This document shows positions 26,876 through 34,348 of a stretch of DNA of 64,000 nt, in pieces. Each line of letters begins with the position of its first letter. Position 1 is the stretch's first letter. Position numbers and translations under genes: made by a program. The DNA is from Acidobacteriota bacterium. Its GTDB lineage: Bacteria; Acidobacteriota; Terriglobia; Terriglobales; SCQP01. The DNA is taken from positions 1-64,000 of the forward strand of contig JAJYIU010000009.1 in the NCBI GenBank assembly GCA_021789895.1, written 5' to 3'. The notes under the pieces were generated by a model that searched no databases, was not told where the DNA came from, and was given only the letters and a program-made list of their open reading frames with translations.

Positions 26876-27496
26876 TTATTTGCTCAAATTGAAATTGACT
26901 GTAGTTGTACTCGAACCCACCGCGACCGTACGGGTCTGCTGCTGCCGCCCTTCATGCCAGGCGACGACGCGGTAGTGGCCCGCCGGCAGCCCTTTGAGTT
27001 GATACGAGCCGGAGCGCTGGGTGGTGGTGAAATACTGCGTGGGCACGACCACGATATAAGCGCTCATATCCGGGTGCAGCGTGCAGCGCAGGTGCACCAC
27101 GCCGGGATGGGTGAAACGGAAGCTCAGCGTCTGGCCGGGAGCGGCATTGCCCAGGTTTTTCGCCAAAGCGCGATTGCCGCCGATAGCTTTCCAGGAGACG
27201 TTGTGCTTGACCGTATCGTTATTGTGGAACACCACCGTCGCGCCCACCGGCACGGCCAGCACGTGCGGCTGAAAAGCCGTCCATTTCTGGTCCAGGGTGT
27301 AGGTTTTGGATGCGACCGGGGTGTAGTGCGCGGGCCCGATGGCCCAGACGACTGAACGCGGCGGCGGGGGCGGAAAGGCCCCGGGCATTGCCTTCGGCGG
27401 CGGACCGCCGTTTACCTTGCCGTGGATGCCGCCGGTGGCACCCAGCGCCGTCAAACTTAACAACGACAGTACTGCTAAATTCCGTAAGGTACGCAT
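26876..27496 (-). CDS. Exported cupredoxin with carboxypeptidase-regulatory-like domain
   Basis: A predicted periplasmic type-1 copper protein. The 206 residues start at an ATG with a strong AGGAGGA site; upstream in-frame Met codons lack one. A signal peptide (core LAVLSLLSLTALGA) is followed by a cupredoxin fold split around a Pro-rich segment. Candidate copper ligands are His98 (VKHNVSW), Cys138, His141 and Met144 (CTLHPDM), a complete blue-copper set with the compact C-X2-H-X2-M loop. The C-terminal ~50 residues (GSYQLKGLPAGHYRVVAWHEG) form a carboxypeptidase-regulatory-like beta domain. First gene of the unit with the haem-porin, so it may accept its electrons. Confidence 0.86.
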   Translation of the reverse strand: MRTLRNLAVLSLLSLTALGATGGIHGKVNGGPPPKAMPGAFPPPPPRSVVWAIGPAHYTPVASKTYTLDQKWTAFQPHVLAVPVGATVVFHNNDTVKHNVSWKAIGGNRALAKNLGNAAPGQTLSFRFTHPGVVHLRCTLHPDMSAYIVVVPTQYFTTTQRSGSYQLKGLPAGHYRVVAWHEGRQQQTRTVAVGSSTTTVNFNLSK

Positions 27497-27517
27497 TATG
27501 AGTCCTCCTGCAATATG

Positions 27518-27536
27518 CATGGGCTTGAGGCCCATG
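27518..27536 (-). other. Leader hairpin before cupredoxin gene
   Basis: CATGGGC-TTGAG-GCCCATG, a perfect 7-bp stem with a 5-base loop (27518-27524 and 27530-27536). It would lie in the first part of the cupredoxin leader if transcription starts from the sigma54-like site at 27551-27566, just ahead of the ribosome site. Confidence 0.5.
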
Positions 27537-27550
27537 GCACTTTACAGTTA

Positions 27551-27566
27551 TGCATGAATTTTGCCA
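27551..27566 (-). promoter_or_regulatory. Sigma54-like promoter of cupredoxin/haem-porin operon
   Basis: Minus strand reads TGGCAAAATTCATGCA, matching TGGCAYG-N4-TTGCW at 9 of 12 defined positions with the invariant GG and GC exactly ten bases apart. The predicted start is near 27540, giving a 44-base leader. The neighbouring divergent operon encodes an NtrC-family sigma54 activator. Confidence 0.6.
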
Positions 27567-27655
27567 ATCTCCGCCGCACGGCATTGGATTTCCGACGGCC
27601 ATCATATTTTCCTAATAAATACAGGCATTTGAGCGCGCCGCAAAGAATCCGAGGC

Positions 27656-27679
27656 AGGGTGGAGGTGGAATTACACCCT
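27656..27679. promoter_or_regulatory. Inverted repeat, possible activator site
   Basis: AGGGTG-N12-CACCCT lies about 90-115 bases upstream of the cupredoxin sigma54-like promoter, at the distance typical of enhancer sites for NtrC-type activators. It is also just before the kinase promoter candidate. No second copy was found elsewhere, so the assignment is tentative. The rest of the 27497-27796 gap shows no gene. Confidence 0.35.
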
Positions 27680-27705
27680 TCCGCCCCCTGAGTGAAAAGA
27701 CGCAC

Positions 27706-27721
27706 TGGTGTGGGATATGCC
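27706..27721 (+). promoter_or_regulatory. Weak sigma54-like promoter before kinase/regulator operon
   Basis: TGGTGTGGGATATGCC keeps GG-N10-GC and matches the sigma54 consensus at 8 of 12 positions. The start would be near 27732, leaving a 65-75-base leader. It is weaker than the other candidates and could be chance in GC-rich DNA. Confidence 0.35.
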
Positions 27722-27796
27722 CAGGGTTGGACGGGAAGCAGATCGGTAGCCGCGGCCGGCGGGAGCCGATGCTGGCCATGAATTTACCGCATTTAA

Positions 27797-29362
27797 TTGA
27801 TAGTGCGCGTGTTCTGGACGACTTGGCAGAGGGCGTGCAGGTTAGCGCTGTGGCCTTTGAGGCAATGGGATGATAGTTTTAGAAGCATCGTGCAGGCACA
27901 CGCACTCGATTCGCCGGTTCTTTGCCCCTATCTTGCATGGCTGCGGTTCTCGCCGGATGGCGGCGTGCTGGCGGCCAGTCCCGCCGCCGCCCGGCTGCTG
28001 GGCTACGAGCAGCCGGAGGAATTGGCAGAGCGGCATCCCCTCGGAGCGGAGAGCTGGCAGCGCTGGCAGGAATGGGTCCGGCAAGCGCCCGGCCAGGCTT
28101 TGGAATTATCGCTGCTTACCCGCAATGGCGGCTCGATTTGGGTGCTGATGAGCGGCTGCCAGTCCGGCGCTGAGATTACAGAAGGATGGCTGGTGGAAGT
28201 CACGCATTACAAGCAACAGGAAGCCACGCTGGCGCGGACTCTGCTAAGCGGGCGGGAGCATGAGCAGGCGGAGCGGCGGTTTCGCGCGCTGATGGAATCG
28301 GCTCCGGATGCGATTCTGATCAGTTCCGGTTCAGGGCGCATCCTGATGGCGAACCAGCAGACGGAAAAGCTGCTGGGCTGTCCGCGTTCGGAGATTCTGG
28401 GGCGCATGATCGAAGATTTCATGCCCGAGCGCTATCGCGAACATCATCGCGAACTGCGCTCGGGCTATAATCGCGAGCCTCGAACCCGGCAGATGGGGAC
28501 CGGGCTGGATTTATATGCGCGGCGTCGGGACGGCCGGGAGATTCCGGTAGAAATCAGCCTCAGTCCGATTGAAATTGACGGCGAATGGGTGGTGGCCAGC
28601 GCCATCCGCGATGTCAGCGAGCGCAAGCGCGCCGAGGCAGCGATGCGCCGGCTGCATCAGTTGGAGCTGGCGCAGACCGAACACCTGGCCAGCCTGGGGG
28701 AAATCGCGGCTGGACTGGCGCACGAGATCAAGAACCCGCTGGCGGGGATCGCGGCGGTGCTGGAAGTGCTGGCCGGCAGCTTTGGCGACGCCACCGAGGC
28801 GCGCGAGTTGATGTCGGAAGTGCAGCAGCAGGTGGTGCGGATCCGCTCGATCGTGGACGAGCTGCTCAATTACGCGCGGCCCCGGCCGCCGGCGCTGGTG
28901 CCCGGCGACTTGAACGAAGCGGTGGCGCGGGCGGTGCAGTTCGCGCTGCCGCGGGCGCAACTGCGGCAGTTGCGGCTGACCTTCCTGCCGCGGCAATTGC
29001 CCGAGCTGGAGCACGATCCGGAGCAGATCCAGCGCATGGTGCTCAACCTGGTGATGAACGCGATCGAGGCGCTGCCGCCGGGGGGGCAGATAGACGTCCA
29101 AACCCAGTTTGAAGCCGCCGCCGAGGCGGCTACCATCAATGTGCGCGACGACGGCCCCGGCATCGCGCTCGAGGAGCAGGAAAAGATCTTTCGCCCGTTT
29201 TACACCACCAAGGGCAAGCACGGCACCGGGCTGGGGCTCTCGCTCTGCCGGCGGATCGCCGAATTACACGGCGGCTCGATCCAGGTTCACAGCCGTCCCG
29301 GCGAAGGCAGCCGTTTCGAGGTGAAGCTGCCGCTGCATATTCCCAGCGAGGCGGCGCGGTGA
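27797..29362 (+). CDS. Soluble PAS-domain sensor histidine kinase
   Basis: Sensor partner of the NtrC-type regulator whose GTG start overlaps this stop by four bases. The ~521 residues contain no membrane helix, so the kinase is cytoplasmic. A PAS-like region (~45-140) is followed by a clear PAS domain (~160-275; ESAPDAILISSGSGRILMAN), a HisKA helix with phospho-acceptor His309 (GLAHEIKNPL) and a HATPase with N, G1 and G2 boxes (NLVMNAIEAL, DDGPGIA, KHGTGLGLSL). It resembles NtrB-like kinases. The start is uncertain: TTG 27797, GTG 27803 and GTG 27809 are all possible and none has a good ribosome site. Confidence 0.9.
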   Translation: MIVRVFWTTWQRACRLALWPLRQWDDSFRSIVQAHALDSPVLCPYLAWLRFSPDGGVLAASPAAARLLGYEQPEELAERHPLGAESWQRWQEWVRQAPGQALELSLLTRNGGSIWVLMSGCQSGAEITEGWLVEVTHYKQQEATLARTLLSGREHEQAERRFRALMESAPDAILISSGSGRILMANQQTEKLLGCPRSEILGRMIEDFMPERYREHHRELRSGYNREPRTRQMGTGLDLYARRRDGREIPVEISLSPIEIDGEWVVASAIRDVSERKRAEAAMRRLHQLELAQTEHLASLGEIAAGLAHEIKNPLAGIAAVLEVLAGSFGDATEARELMSEVQQQVVRIRSIVDELLNYARPRPPALVPGDLNEAVARAVQFALPRAQLRQLRLTFLPRQLPELEHDPEQIQRMVLNLVMNAIEALPPGGQIDVQTQFEAAAEAATINVRDDGPGIALEEQEKIFRPFYTTKGKHGTGLGLSLCRRIAELHGGSIQVHSRPGEGSRFEVKLPLHIPSEAAR

Positions 29363-30843
29363 AACCTTCCATCCTGATCGTGGACGACGAGAAGCTGCTG
29401 CGCTGGCCGCTGCGCCGCAAATGCGAGGCGTGGGGCTATGAGGTGGAGGAAGCCGCCGATTGCGCCGCGGCGCTGGCGGCGGTGCGCGCCAATTCGCCCG
29501 ATCTGCTGCTGCTCGACGTGCGGCTGCCGGATGGCAACGGGGTGGAACTGCTGCGCCGGCTGCGCGACGAAGGCAGCCTGGCGCCGGCGGTGATGATCAC
29601 CGCCGACCCGCGCATTGACGACGTCAAGAGCGCCATCCGGCTGGGCGCCTACGATTACCTGACCAAGCCGATCGATTTCGAAGCGCTGCAGATCACCATC
29701 GCCAACGCGCTGGAAACCAGCCGGCTGCGCCAGGAAGTGGGCACGCTGCGCGATCAGATGCAGCGCCAGACGGCGCCGTTGGAAGTGATCGGCGCCTCGC
29801 CCAAGCTGCTGACGCTGATCGGGTTCGTGCGCAAGGTGGCCGCCAGCGAAGCCAGCGCCATCCTGATTCAAGGCGAGAGCGGCACCGGCAAAGACCTGTT
29901 CGCGCGGGCGCTGCATGCCGGCTCGGCCCGCCGCGACCGTCCCTTTGTCGCCATCAACTGTTCCGCCATCCCCGAGCAACTGCTCGAATCCGAGCTTTTC
30001 GGCCATGAGCGCGGCGCCTTTACCGACGCAAAAACCGCGAAGAAAGGCTTGCTGGAGAGCGCCGACGGCGGCACCCTGTTTCTCGATGAAATCGGCGAGA
30101 TGCCGATGCTGCTGCAAGCCAAACTGCTGCGGGTGCTGGAGGAACAGAACTTCCGCCGCGTGGGCGGGCTGAAGGATATCGTGGTGGACGTGCGCATCAT
30201 TGCCGCCTCGAACCGCAACCTGGAAGACGCGGTGCGCGCCGGGCAATTTCGCCAGGATCTGTTCTACCGCCTGATGGTGATACCGATCTTCATTCCTCCG
30301 CTGCGGCAGCGGCGGGAAGACATCGAACCGCTGAGTCAATTTTTTGTCGCCCACTATAACCGGCGATTCCGGAAAAACATTCGCGGGCTCAGTCCGGAGG
30401 CGCGCGAGTTGATGCAGGCGTACGACTGGCCGGGCAACGTGCGCGAACTGAAGAACGCCATCCAGCGGGCGATGATTCTGGAAGACGGGGAATGGATCCG
30501 GCCGACTTACCTGCCGCTGCACAGCGAAGGCGCGGAACTGATGACCTCGAAGGAAGCCTTTCCCAACGCGTCCGCGGCGGCGAGCAGCCCGGAATGGCAG
30601 CAACTGCCATCGGGGCGGATGCTGCCGAAACTGGAAATTCCCGCGTCCGGCACCTCGCTGGAAGAGATGGAACGCGCCATGGTGGAGCAGGCGCTGCTGC
30701 AGGCCAACGGCAATCAATCGAAAGCCGCCCGCCTGCTCGATATCAGCCGCGATGCGCTGCGTTACAAGATGAAGAAGTTCCACCTCGACGGCGGCGGGGA
30801 GCACGAGGAGCCCGCCGCGGCGGCACAACCCCACCCGCTCTAA
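29359..30843 (+). CDS. NtrC-family sigma54-dependent response regulator
   Basis: A transcription activator for sigma54 promoters, controlled by phosphorylation from the kinase upstream (GTG start, four-base overlap). Of 494 residues, ~1-120 are the receiver domain with phospho-acceptor Asp53 (LLLLDVRLP). Residues ~140-375 are the AAA+ domain with Walker A GESGTGK (172-178) and GAFTDA (219-224), a common variant of the sigma54-contacting GAFTGA loop, then LFLDEIGEM. The FIS-type helix-turn-helix near the C-terminus is NQSKAARLLDISRDALRYKM. Sigma54-like sites occur in the gap immediately upstream of this operon and at two more places downstream. Confidence 0.95.
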   Translation: MKPSILIVDDEKLLRWPLRRKCEAWGYEVEEAADCAAALAAVRANSPDLLLLDVRLPDGNGVELLRRLRDEGSLAPAVMITADPRIDDVKSAIRLGAYDYLTKPIDFEALQITIANALETSRLRQEVGTLRDQMQRQTAPLEVIGASPKLLTLIGFVRKVAASEASAILIQGESGTGKDLFARALHAGSARRDRPFVAINCSAIPEQLLESELFGHERGAFTDAKTAKKGLLESADGGTLFLDEIGEMPMLLQAKLLRVLEEQNFRRVGGLKDIVVDVRIIAASNRNLEDAVRAGQFRQDLFYRLMVIPIFIPPLRQRREDIEPLSQFFVAHYNRRFRKNIRGLSPEARELMQAYDWPGNVRELKNAIQRAMILEDGEWIRPTYLPLHSEGAELMTSKEAFPNASAAASSPEWQQLPSGRMLPKLEIPASGTSLEEMERAMVEQALLQANGNQSKAARLLDISRDALRYKMKKFHLDGGGEHEEPAAAAQPHPL

Positions 30844-30868
30844 GCACCGCAGCCCGCGCCCGTCCCGG

Positions 30869-30887
30869 CCGCCGCGCTGAGCGGCGG
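30869..30887. terminator. Convergent-gene hairpin
   Basis: CCGCCGC-GCTGA-GCGGCGG, a perfect 7-bp GC stem in the 49-base gap between the converging regulator and VIT genes. It may end transcription from both sides, but no T-tract is present on either strand. Confidence 0.35.
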
Positions 30888-30892
30888 CGGAA

Positions 30893-31609
30893 TCAAAGCC
30901 AATGCCGCAGATCGCGACCGACCAGGAAAGCGAGGCCGGCGGCACCGAGGCCGATGGCGAGGGTTTCCAGGGCGGAGCGCCACCAGGCCTGTTCCGACCA
31001 GCGGCTTTTCCCCGCCCCGATGGCAAAAAACATGAGCGCGGTCACGCCGGCGGCGAGGCGCAGCGGGTGGCTAAAATCTCCGAAATAGGGCAGCAAGGGC
31101 ACCAGGCCGCAAAGCACGAAAGCGATAAATGTACTGGCGCTGGCGCGCAGCGGCGAGCGCTGCGCCCGGGCCAGGCCATATTCCTCGGTCAACATCAGGC
31201 TTACCCATTGTTCCCGGTTGCAGGTTATGACCTCGACGGCGCGTTCCAGCTCGGCGCCGTTAAAACCTTTGGATTGAAAGATCTGGCGGACCTCTTCCCG
31301 TTCGCCTTCGGGGTGCAGCTCGATATGGCGGCGCTCGCGCGCCTGCAACCGCTGATAATCGTCGCGCTCGGCTTTCGTGCCCAGATAATTGCTCGCCGCC
31401 ATGGAAAAGCCGTCAGCCAGCACATTGGCGCAGCCCAGCAGCAAAAGCACTGAACGCGCCACATCCCCACCCGCCGAACCGGCGACTACCGCCATGGTCG
31501 TCACCGCGCCGTCAAGGCCGCCGTAGAGCCAGTCCCGCAGATAATTGGCCGCCGGCCGCGCCAGCCGTTGCGCAATCGCCTCGTAAGTGTGCTCGTGCTC
31601 CAACTGCAT
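30893..31609 (-). CDS. VIT1/CCC1 family iron/manganese transporter
   Basis: A membrane protein expected to move Fe(II) or Mn(II) out of the cytoplasm. From the ATG at 31609 it has 238 residues. The family signature around helix 1-2 (DWLYGGLDGAVTTMAVVAG, then GCANVLADGFSMAASNYLG) is followed by the cytosolic acidic metal-binding helices (ERRHIELHPEGEREEVRQIF) and three more TM helices. The in-frame ATG at 31645 would add 12 residues; neither start has a strong ribosome site. It is divergent from the iron-sulfur repair gene, sharing a TGAC-N4-GTCA dyad upstream. Confidence 0.88.
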   Translation of the reverse strand: MQLEHEHTYEAIAQRLARPAANYLRDWLYGGLDGAVTTMAVVAGSAGGDVARSVLLLLGCANVLADGFSMAASNYLGTKAERDDYQRLQARERRHIELHPEGEREEVRQIFQSKGFNGAELERAVEVITCNREQWVSLMLTEEYGLARAQRSPLRASASTFIAFVLCGLVPLLPYFGDFSHPLRLAAGVTALMFFAIGAGKSRWSEQAWWRSALETLAIGLGAAGLAFLVGRDLRHWL

Positions 31610-31735
31610 GGCGGGCTTCCAAGTATGCGGAAACACTATTTGCATAATGAAGCTAACACATCGCGGCCCAGCCGGCGCAGAATGGAATGCCGCCGCCGGC
31701 GGCATGTCCGCCCGGCTATGGAAACGGCCGGCGGC

Positions 31736-31749
31736 ATGACGGACGTCAT
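31736..31749. promoter_or_regulatory. FNR/CRP-type dyad between VIT and RIC genes
   Basis: ATGAC-GGAC-GTCAT is a perfect dyad with the NTGA(Y)-N4-(R)TCAN architecture of FNR-family sites (consensus TTGAT-N4-ATCAA). Its centre is about 61 bases before the RIC start codon. The FNR-like regulator encoded at 35519-36346 has an FNR-type recognition helix, so it is a candidate ligand. No clear -10 box is seen at the class II position. Confidence 0.45.
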
Positions 31750-31803
31750 ATTGAATCGGCGGCAAGCATCCAAAACTGGTATTGAGGACTGAGGATCGGG
31801 AAC

Positions 31804-32538
31804 ATGCCATCCACCCTTGATCGAAATCAAACCCTGGGCGAGCTGGTAGCACGCCAGCCGGCCGCCGCCCCCGTGCTCGAGCATTATCAGATGGACTACT
31901 GCTGCGGCGGCTCAACCAAGATCGAGGCAGCCTGCTCCAGCGCGGGCATAACGGTCGAACAATTGAGCCGGGAAATAGCAGCGGCAGCGCCGGTGAACGG
32001 GACCACCGCAACCGATTGGACTCAGGCGGCACTGCCGGACCTGATCGCGCATATCGTCGCAGCCTATCATCAACGCTTGCGCGCCTGGCTGCCGGAGCTC
32101 GAAGCCCTGGCAAGCAAAGTAGTGCGCGCGCATGGAAGCCAGCACGCAGAATTAGAGTCCCTCCGGCTTCAGCTTGAAAGCCTGGCGACCGAGCTTCGCT
32201 CGCACATGGAAAAGGAAGAATATATTCTCTTCCCGTATATTGAACAATTGGCGCAGCTTACTCCCGGGCAGGCGGGGCATGCCCGGCCGTCGTTCGGCAG
32301 CTTGCGGCATCCGTTGAGCGTCATGCTGCGGGAGCATGCCGACGCCGGCGAGGCCCTGGCGGCCATGCGGCGTCTGTCGGGCGATTATGTAATGCCGGGC
32401 GATGCCTGCCCCTCCTGGCGCAGATTTTATTCAAGCCTGGCGGAGCTGGAAGCGGAGCTGCATGCGCATATACATCTGGAAAACCAGATTCTGTTTCCCC
32501 GTGCGGAAGAGCTGGAGAAAGCGGTAGAGGACGCATAA
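31804..32538 (+). CDS. RIC family iron-sulfur cluster repair di-iron protein (ScdA/YtfE-like)
   Basis: Repairs Fe-S clusters damaged by nitric oxide or oxidants by means of a hemerythrin-like di-iron site. Of 244 residues, ~1-55 are the ScdA N-terminal domain with the paired Cys33-Cys34 (MDYCCGG) and ~75-240 the four-helix hemerythrin domain. The ligand segments are AYHQRLR, SHMEKEEYILFP, RHPLSVMLREHADAG and HAHIHLENQILFP; all expected His/Glu ligands are present. Its promoter region carries an FNR-type dyad. A paralogue lacking the N-domain lies 193 bases downstream. Confidence 0.93.
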   Translation: MPSTLDRNQTLGELVARQPAAAPVLEHYQMDYCCGGSTKIEAACSSAGITVEQLSREIAAAAPVNGTTATDWTQAALPDLIAHIVAAYHQRLRAWLPELEALASKVVRAHGSQHAELESLRLQLESLATELRSHMEKEEYILFPYIEQLAQLTPGQAGHARPSFGSLRHPLSVMLREHADAGEALAAMRRLSGDYVMPGDACPSWRRFYSSLAELEAELHAHIHLENQILFPRAEELEKAVEDA

Positions 32539-32574
32539 AAAGAAACGCGAACGCGTTAAAACACGCATGCGGGT

Positions 32575-32590
32575 TGCGGCATATGCCGCA
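32575..32590. promoter_or_regulatory. 16-bp perfect palindrome, possible enhancer site
   Basis: TGCGGCATATGCCGCA lies between the two hemerythrin-type genes, about 75-90 bases upstream of the sigma54-like promoter at 32664. It is positioned as an activator site for the NtrC-type regulator, but could equally be an RNA hairpin after the RIC gene. Confidence 0.4.
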
Positions 32591-32663
32591 GCCGCGGTGG
32601 AGAATTACCCATTTTTTCATGATTTCGAAAAGTAAAACTTAACCGCACCAAAAGTTTCCCGGC

Positions 32664-32679
32664 TGGCATCCTATATGCA
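32664..32679 (+). promoter_or_regulatory. Sigma54-like promoter of hemerythrin paralogue
   Basis: TGGCATCCTATATGCA matches TGGCAYG-N4-TTGCW at 10 of 12 defined positions, with GG and GC ten bases apart, in an AT-rich gap. The predicted start near 32690 gives a leader of about 42 bases containing a GGAGG ribosome site. It is one of the two best sigma54 matches in the window. Confidence 0.65.
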
Positions 32680-32731
32680 GTTTCAATTTACAGACTGCGC
32701 CGCTACACAGCCTGCATGACGGAGGCCGGCG

Positions 32732-33292
32732 ATGAAATCACCTCCTACCAGCGCTCCATTTCACGGCAGGACAGAGGACGAACTGGCCGCGGTGCTTGGT
32801 TTTCTGCTCAAATCTCATCTTCACCTGCGCGGCAGCTTACCACAGCTCATGCGGCTGGCTGAGAACGTGGTCGAGCATCATGTGATGGATCACCCTGAAC
32901 TGGATGAAATCTGGACCTGCGCGGCCCGCCTGAATTCCAAGTTGCTGATTCACATGGATAAAGAAGAAAAGGTGCTCTTTCCACGCATCGAGCGGCTGCT
33001 GGCGACACTCGCGCCGGTCTCGCCCGAGCCGGCGTGCGACAACTTGCCCGCCTGCATTGAACAGTTGGCGCGTGAACATGCAGAGATCGAAACCTCGCTC
33101 TCCGGGATACGGCATGCTTCCGACGGCTACCGGCTGCCGGAGGGAGCCTGCACCTCCTGGCGTAATCTTTATCGCCAACTCGAAACTTTGGAAGCGGAAC
33201 TGCACCGCAATTTCGGGCTGGAAGAAAACATACTGATTCCCCTGGCGGCACGGAAGGAAGCAGCGCAGCAGTCGCTCTCCACGTCCGCCTAA
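32732..33292 (+). CDS. Hemerythrin-domain RIC paralogue lacking one iron ligand
   Basis: A 186-residue paralogue of the RIC hemerythrin domain, without the CC-containing N-domain. Matching segments are KSHLHLRGSLPQL, IHMDKEEKVLFP, REHAEIETSL and a final LEENILIP. In the last helix the RIC pattern H-x-x-x-E (His at the i-4 position to the Glu) is replaced by Asn160 before Glu164, so one di-iron ligand appears lost. It may bind one iron, use a different ligand, or act as a sensor/partner of the full RIC. A sigma54-like promoter precedes it. Confidence 0.87.
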   Translation: MKSPPTSAPFHGRTEDELAAVLGFLLKSHLHLRGSLPQLMRLAENVVEHHVMDHPELDEIWTCAARLNSKLLIHMDKEEKVLFPRIERLLATLAPVSPEPACDNLPACIEQLAREHAEIETSLSGIRHASDGYRLPEGACTSWRNLYRQLETLEAELHRNFGLEENILIPLAARKEAAQQSLSTSA

Positions 33293-33358
33293 AAGCCGGC
33301 CAATCCTGGCGGCGGCACAGCCGCTTCCACAGCCATTTACGTTCGCCCGCCTATGGGT

Positions 33359-33372
33359 GGCGTCGGCTTGGC
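33359..33372 (+). promoter_or_regulatory. Marginal GG-N10-GC site before YwiC-like gene
   Basis: The GG/GC spacing fits sigma54, but the flanks (TGGCGT, TGGCG) match poorly and the local DNA is GC-rich. A 6-bp hairpin AGCCCG-TATC-CGGGCT lies at 33390-33405. Recorded only as a weak possibility; the rest of the 33293-33458 gap shows nothing clear. Confidence 0.15.
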
Positions 33373-33458
33373 GCGAGAATTGCTGTAATAGCCCGTATCC
33401 GGGCTCGAAAAGGCCGATTGAACCCTAAAAAGGCAAATTTTCGAGCGAGCACGCTGGT

Positions 33459-34334
33459 ATGGGGCTAAATAACACACAAACGGTTGGGGCATTTGACACA
33501 GCCGCCATGGTCGAGGCAAGCGATCGCCAGGGCGATTCACAGCGGCCGAAGCCGAAGCGTAAGCGCATAGTACTGCTGCTCCCGCATGAACATGGCGCCT
33601 ATGGCCAACTTGGCTTCCCGCTTATCACAGTGTGGCTACTAGGCCGGCCGGGTTGGCTGGCGGCTGCGGTGACACTCGCCTGCGTGGCCGGTTTTTGGCT
33701 GCATGAACCGGCCATGATCCTGGCCGGACGGCGGGGAGAGCGGCGAAAAAGCGCGTTTAGCCGCGCCGCCTGGATCGAGGCGGGGATACTGGGCGCCTTG
33801 GCCGCCGCCGCGGGCGCAGGCGCGTGGATGGCGGCAGGAAGGGAGCTGCGCTGGAGCCTGGGGTTATATCCCGCCTTGGCGCTGCTGGTTGCGGAGGGCT
33901 GCCGGCGCGGCTTGGACCGCAAGCCGGGATTTGAGTTGTTCTCCTGCCTGGGTTTGGCGCTTTGTTCTTTCCCGGTGGGACTAGCCGCCGGCATATCCGC
34001 CAGGCGGATGGCGGCGATCGCGGCCATCTGGGGGCTGGTGCAATGCGGCTCGGTCATGGCTGTCCATGGGATCATTGCCCGCGCCAAGCGCCGCCCGGGT
34101 GCGATGGCCGGGTCTGCGGTGGCGGTATTGGCCACGCCGATGCTGCTGCTGGCCGCAGCCGGCATGAAATACCCTGCGTGGCAGCGGTTTGCCATCCCGC
34201 TGATGCCGGCGCTGGCGATCGCCGGGCTGCTCTATTTCCGCGCGCCATCGCCACGGCACCTGCGCCGCCTGGGCTGGGCCCTGATCGGGTCGAATGTCCT
34301 CACCTTATGGCTCTTGCCGGGAGTGCGGCTGTGA
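33459..34334 (+). CDS. YwiC-like membrane protein
   Basis: A 291-residue polytopic membrane protein of the YwiC-like family. After a charged N-terminal ~45 residues it has the family motif LLPHEHGAYGQLGFPL, then about eight TM helices. Its function is unknown. In Bacillus subtilis ywiC lies beside fnr and narK, and here it precedes a radical SAM gene and an fnr-like gene, so the neighbourhood is recurrent and hints at anaerobic or nitrogen-oxide metabolism. Its TGA stop overlaps a GTG that could start the next frame. Confidence 0.83.
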   Translation: MGLNNTQTVGAFDTAAMVEASDRQGDSQRPKPKRKRIVLLLPHEHGAYGQLGFPLITVWLLGRPGWLAAAVTLACVAGFWLHEPAMILAGRRGERRKSAFSRAAWIEAGILGALAAAAGAGAWMAAGRELRWSLGLYPALALLVAEGCRRGLDRKPGFELFSCLGLALCSFPVGLAAGISARRMAAIAAIWGLVQCGSVMAVHGIIARAKRRPGAMAGSAVAVLATPMLLLAAAGMKYPAWQRFAIPLMPALAIAGLLYFRAPSPRHLRRLGWALIGSNVLTLWLLPGVRL

Positions 34335-34348
34335 AAGGTGGAATCTCT

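Noticed and set aside
33359-33372. Fifth sigma54 promoter, before the YwiC-like gene
   Set aside because: Only the GG/GC spacing fits; the surrounding bases match poorly and the DNA is GC-rich, so chance is the likelier explanation. Kept only as a marginal feature.
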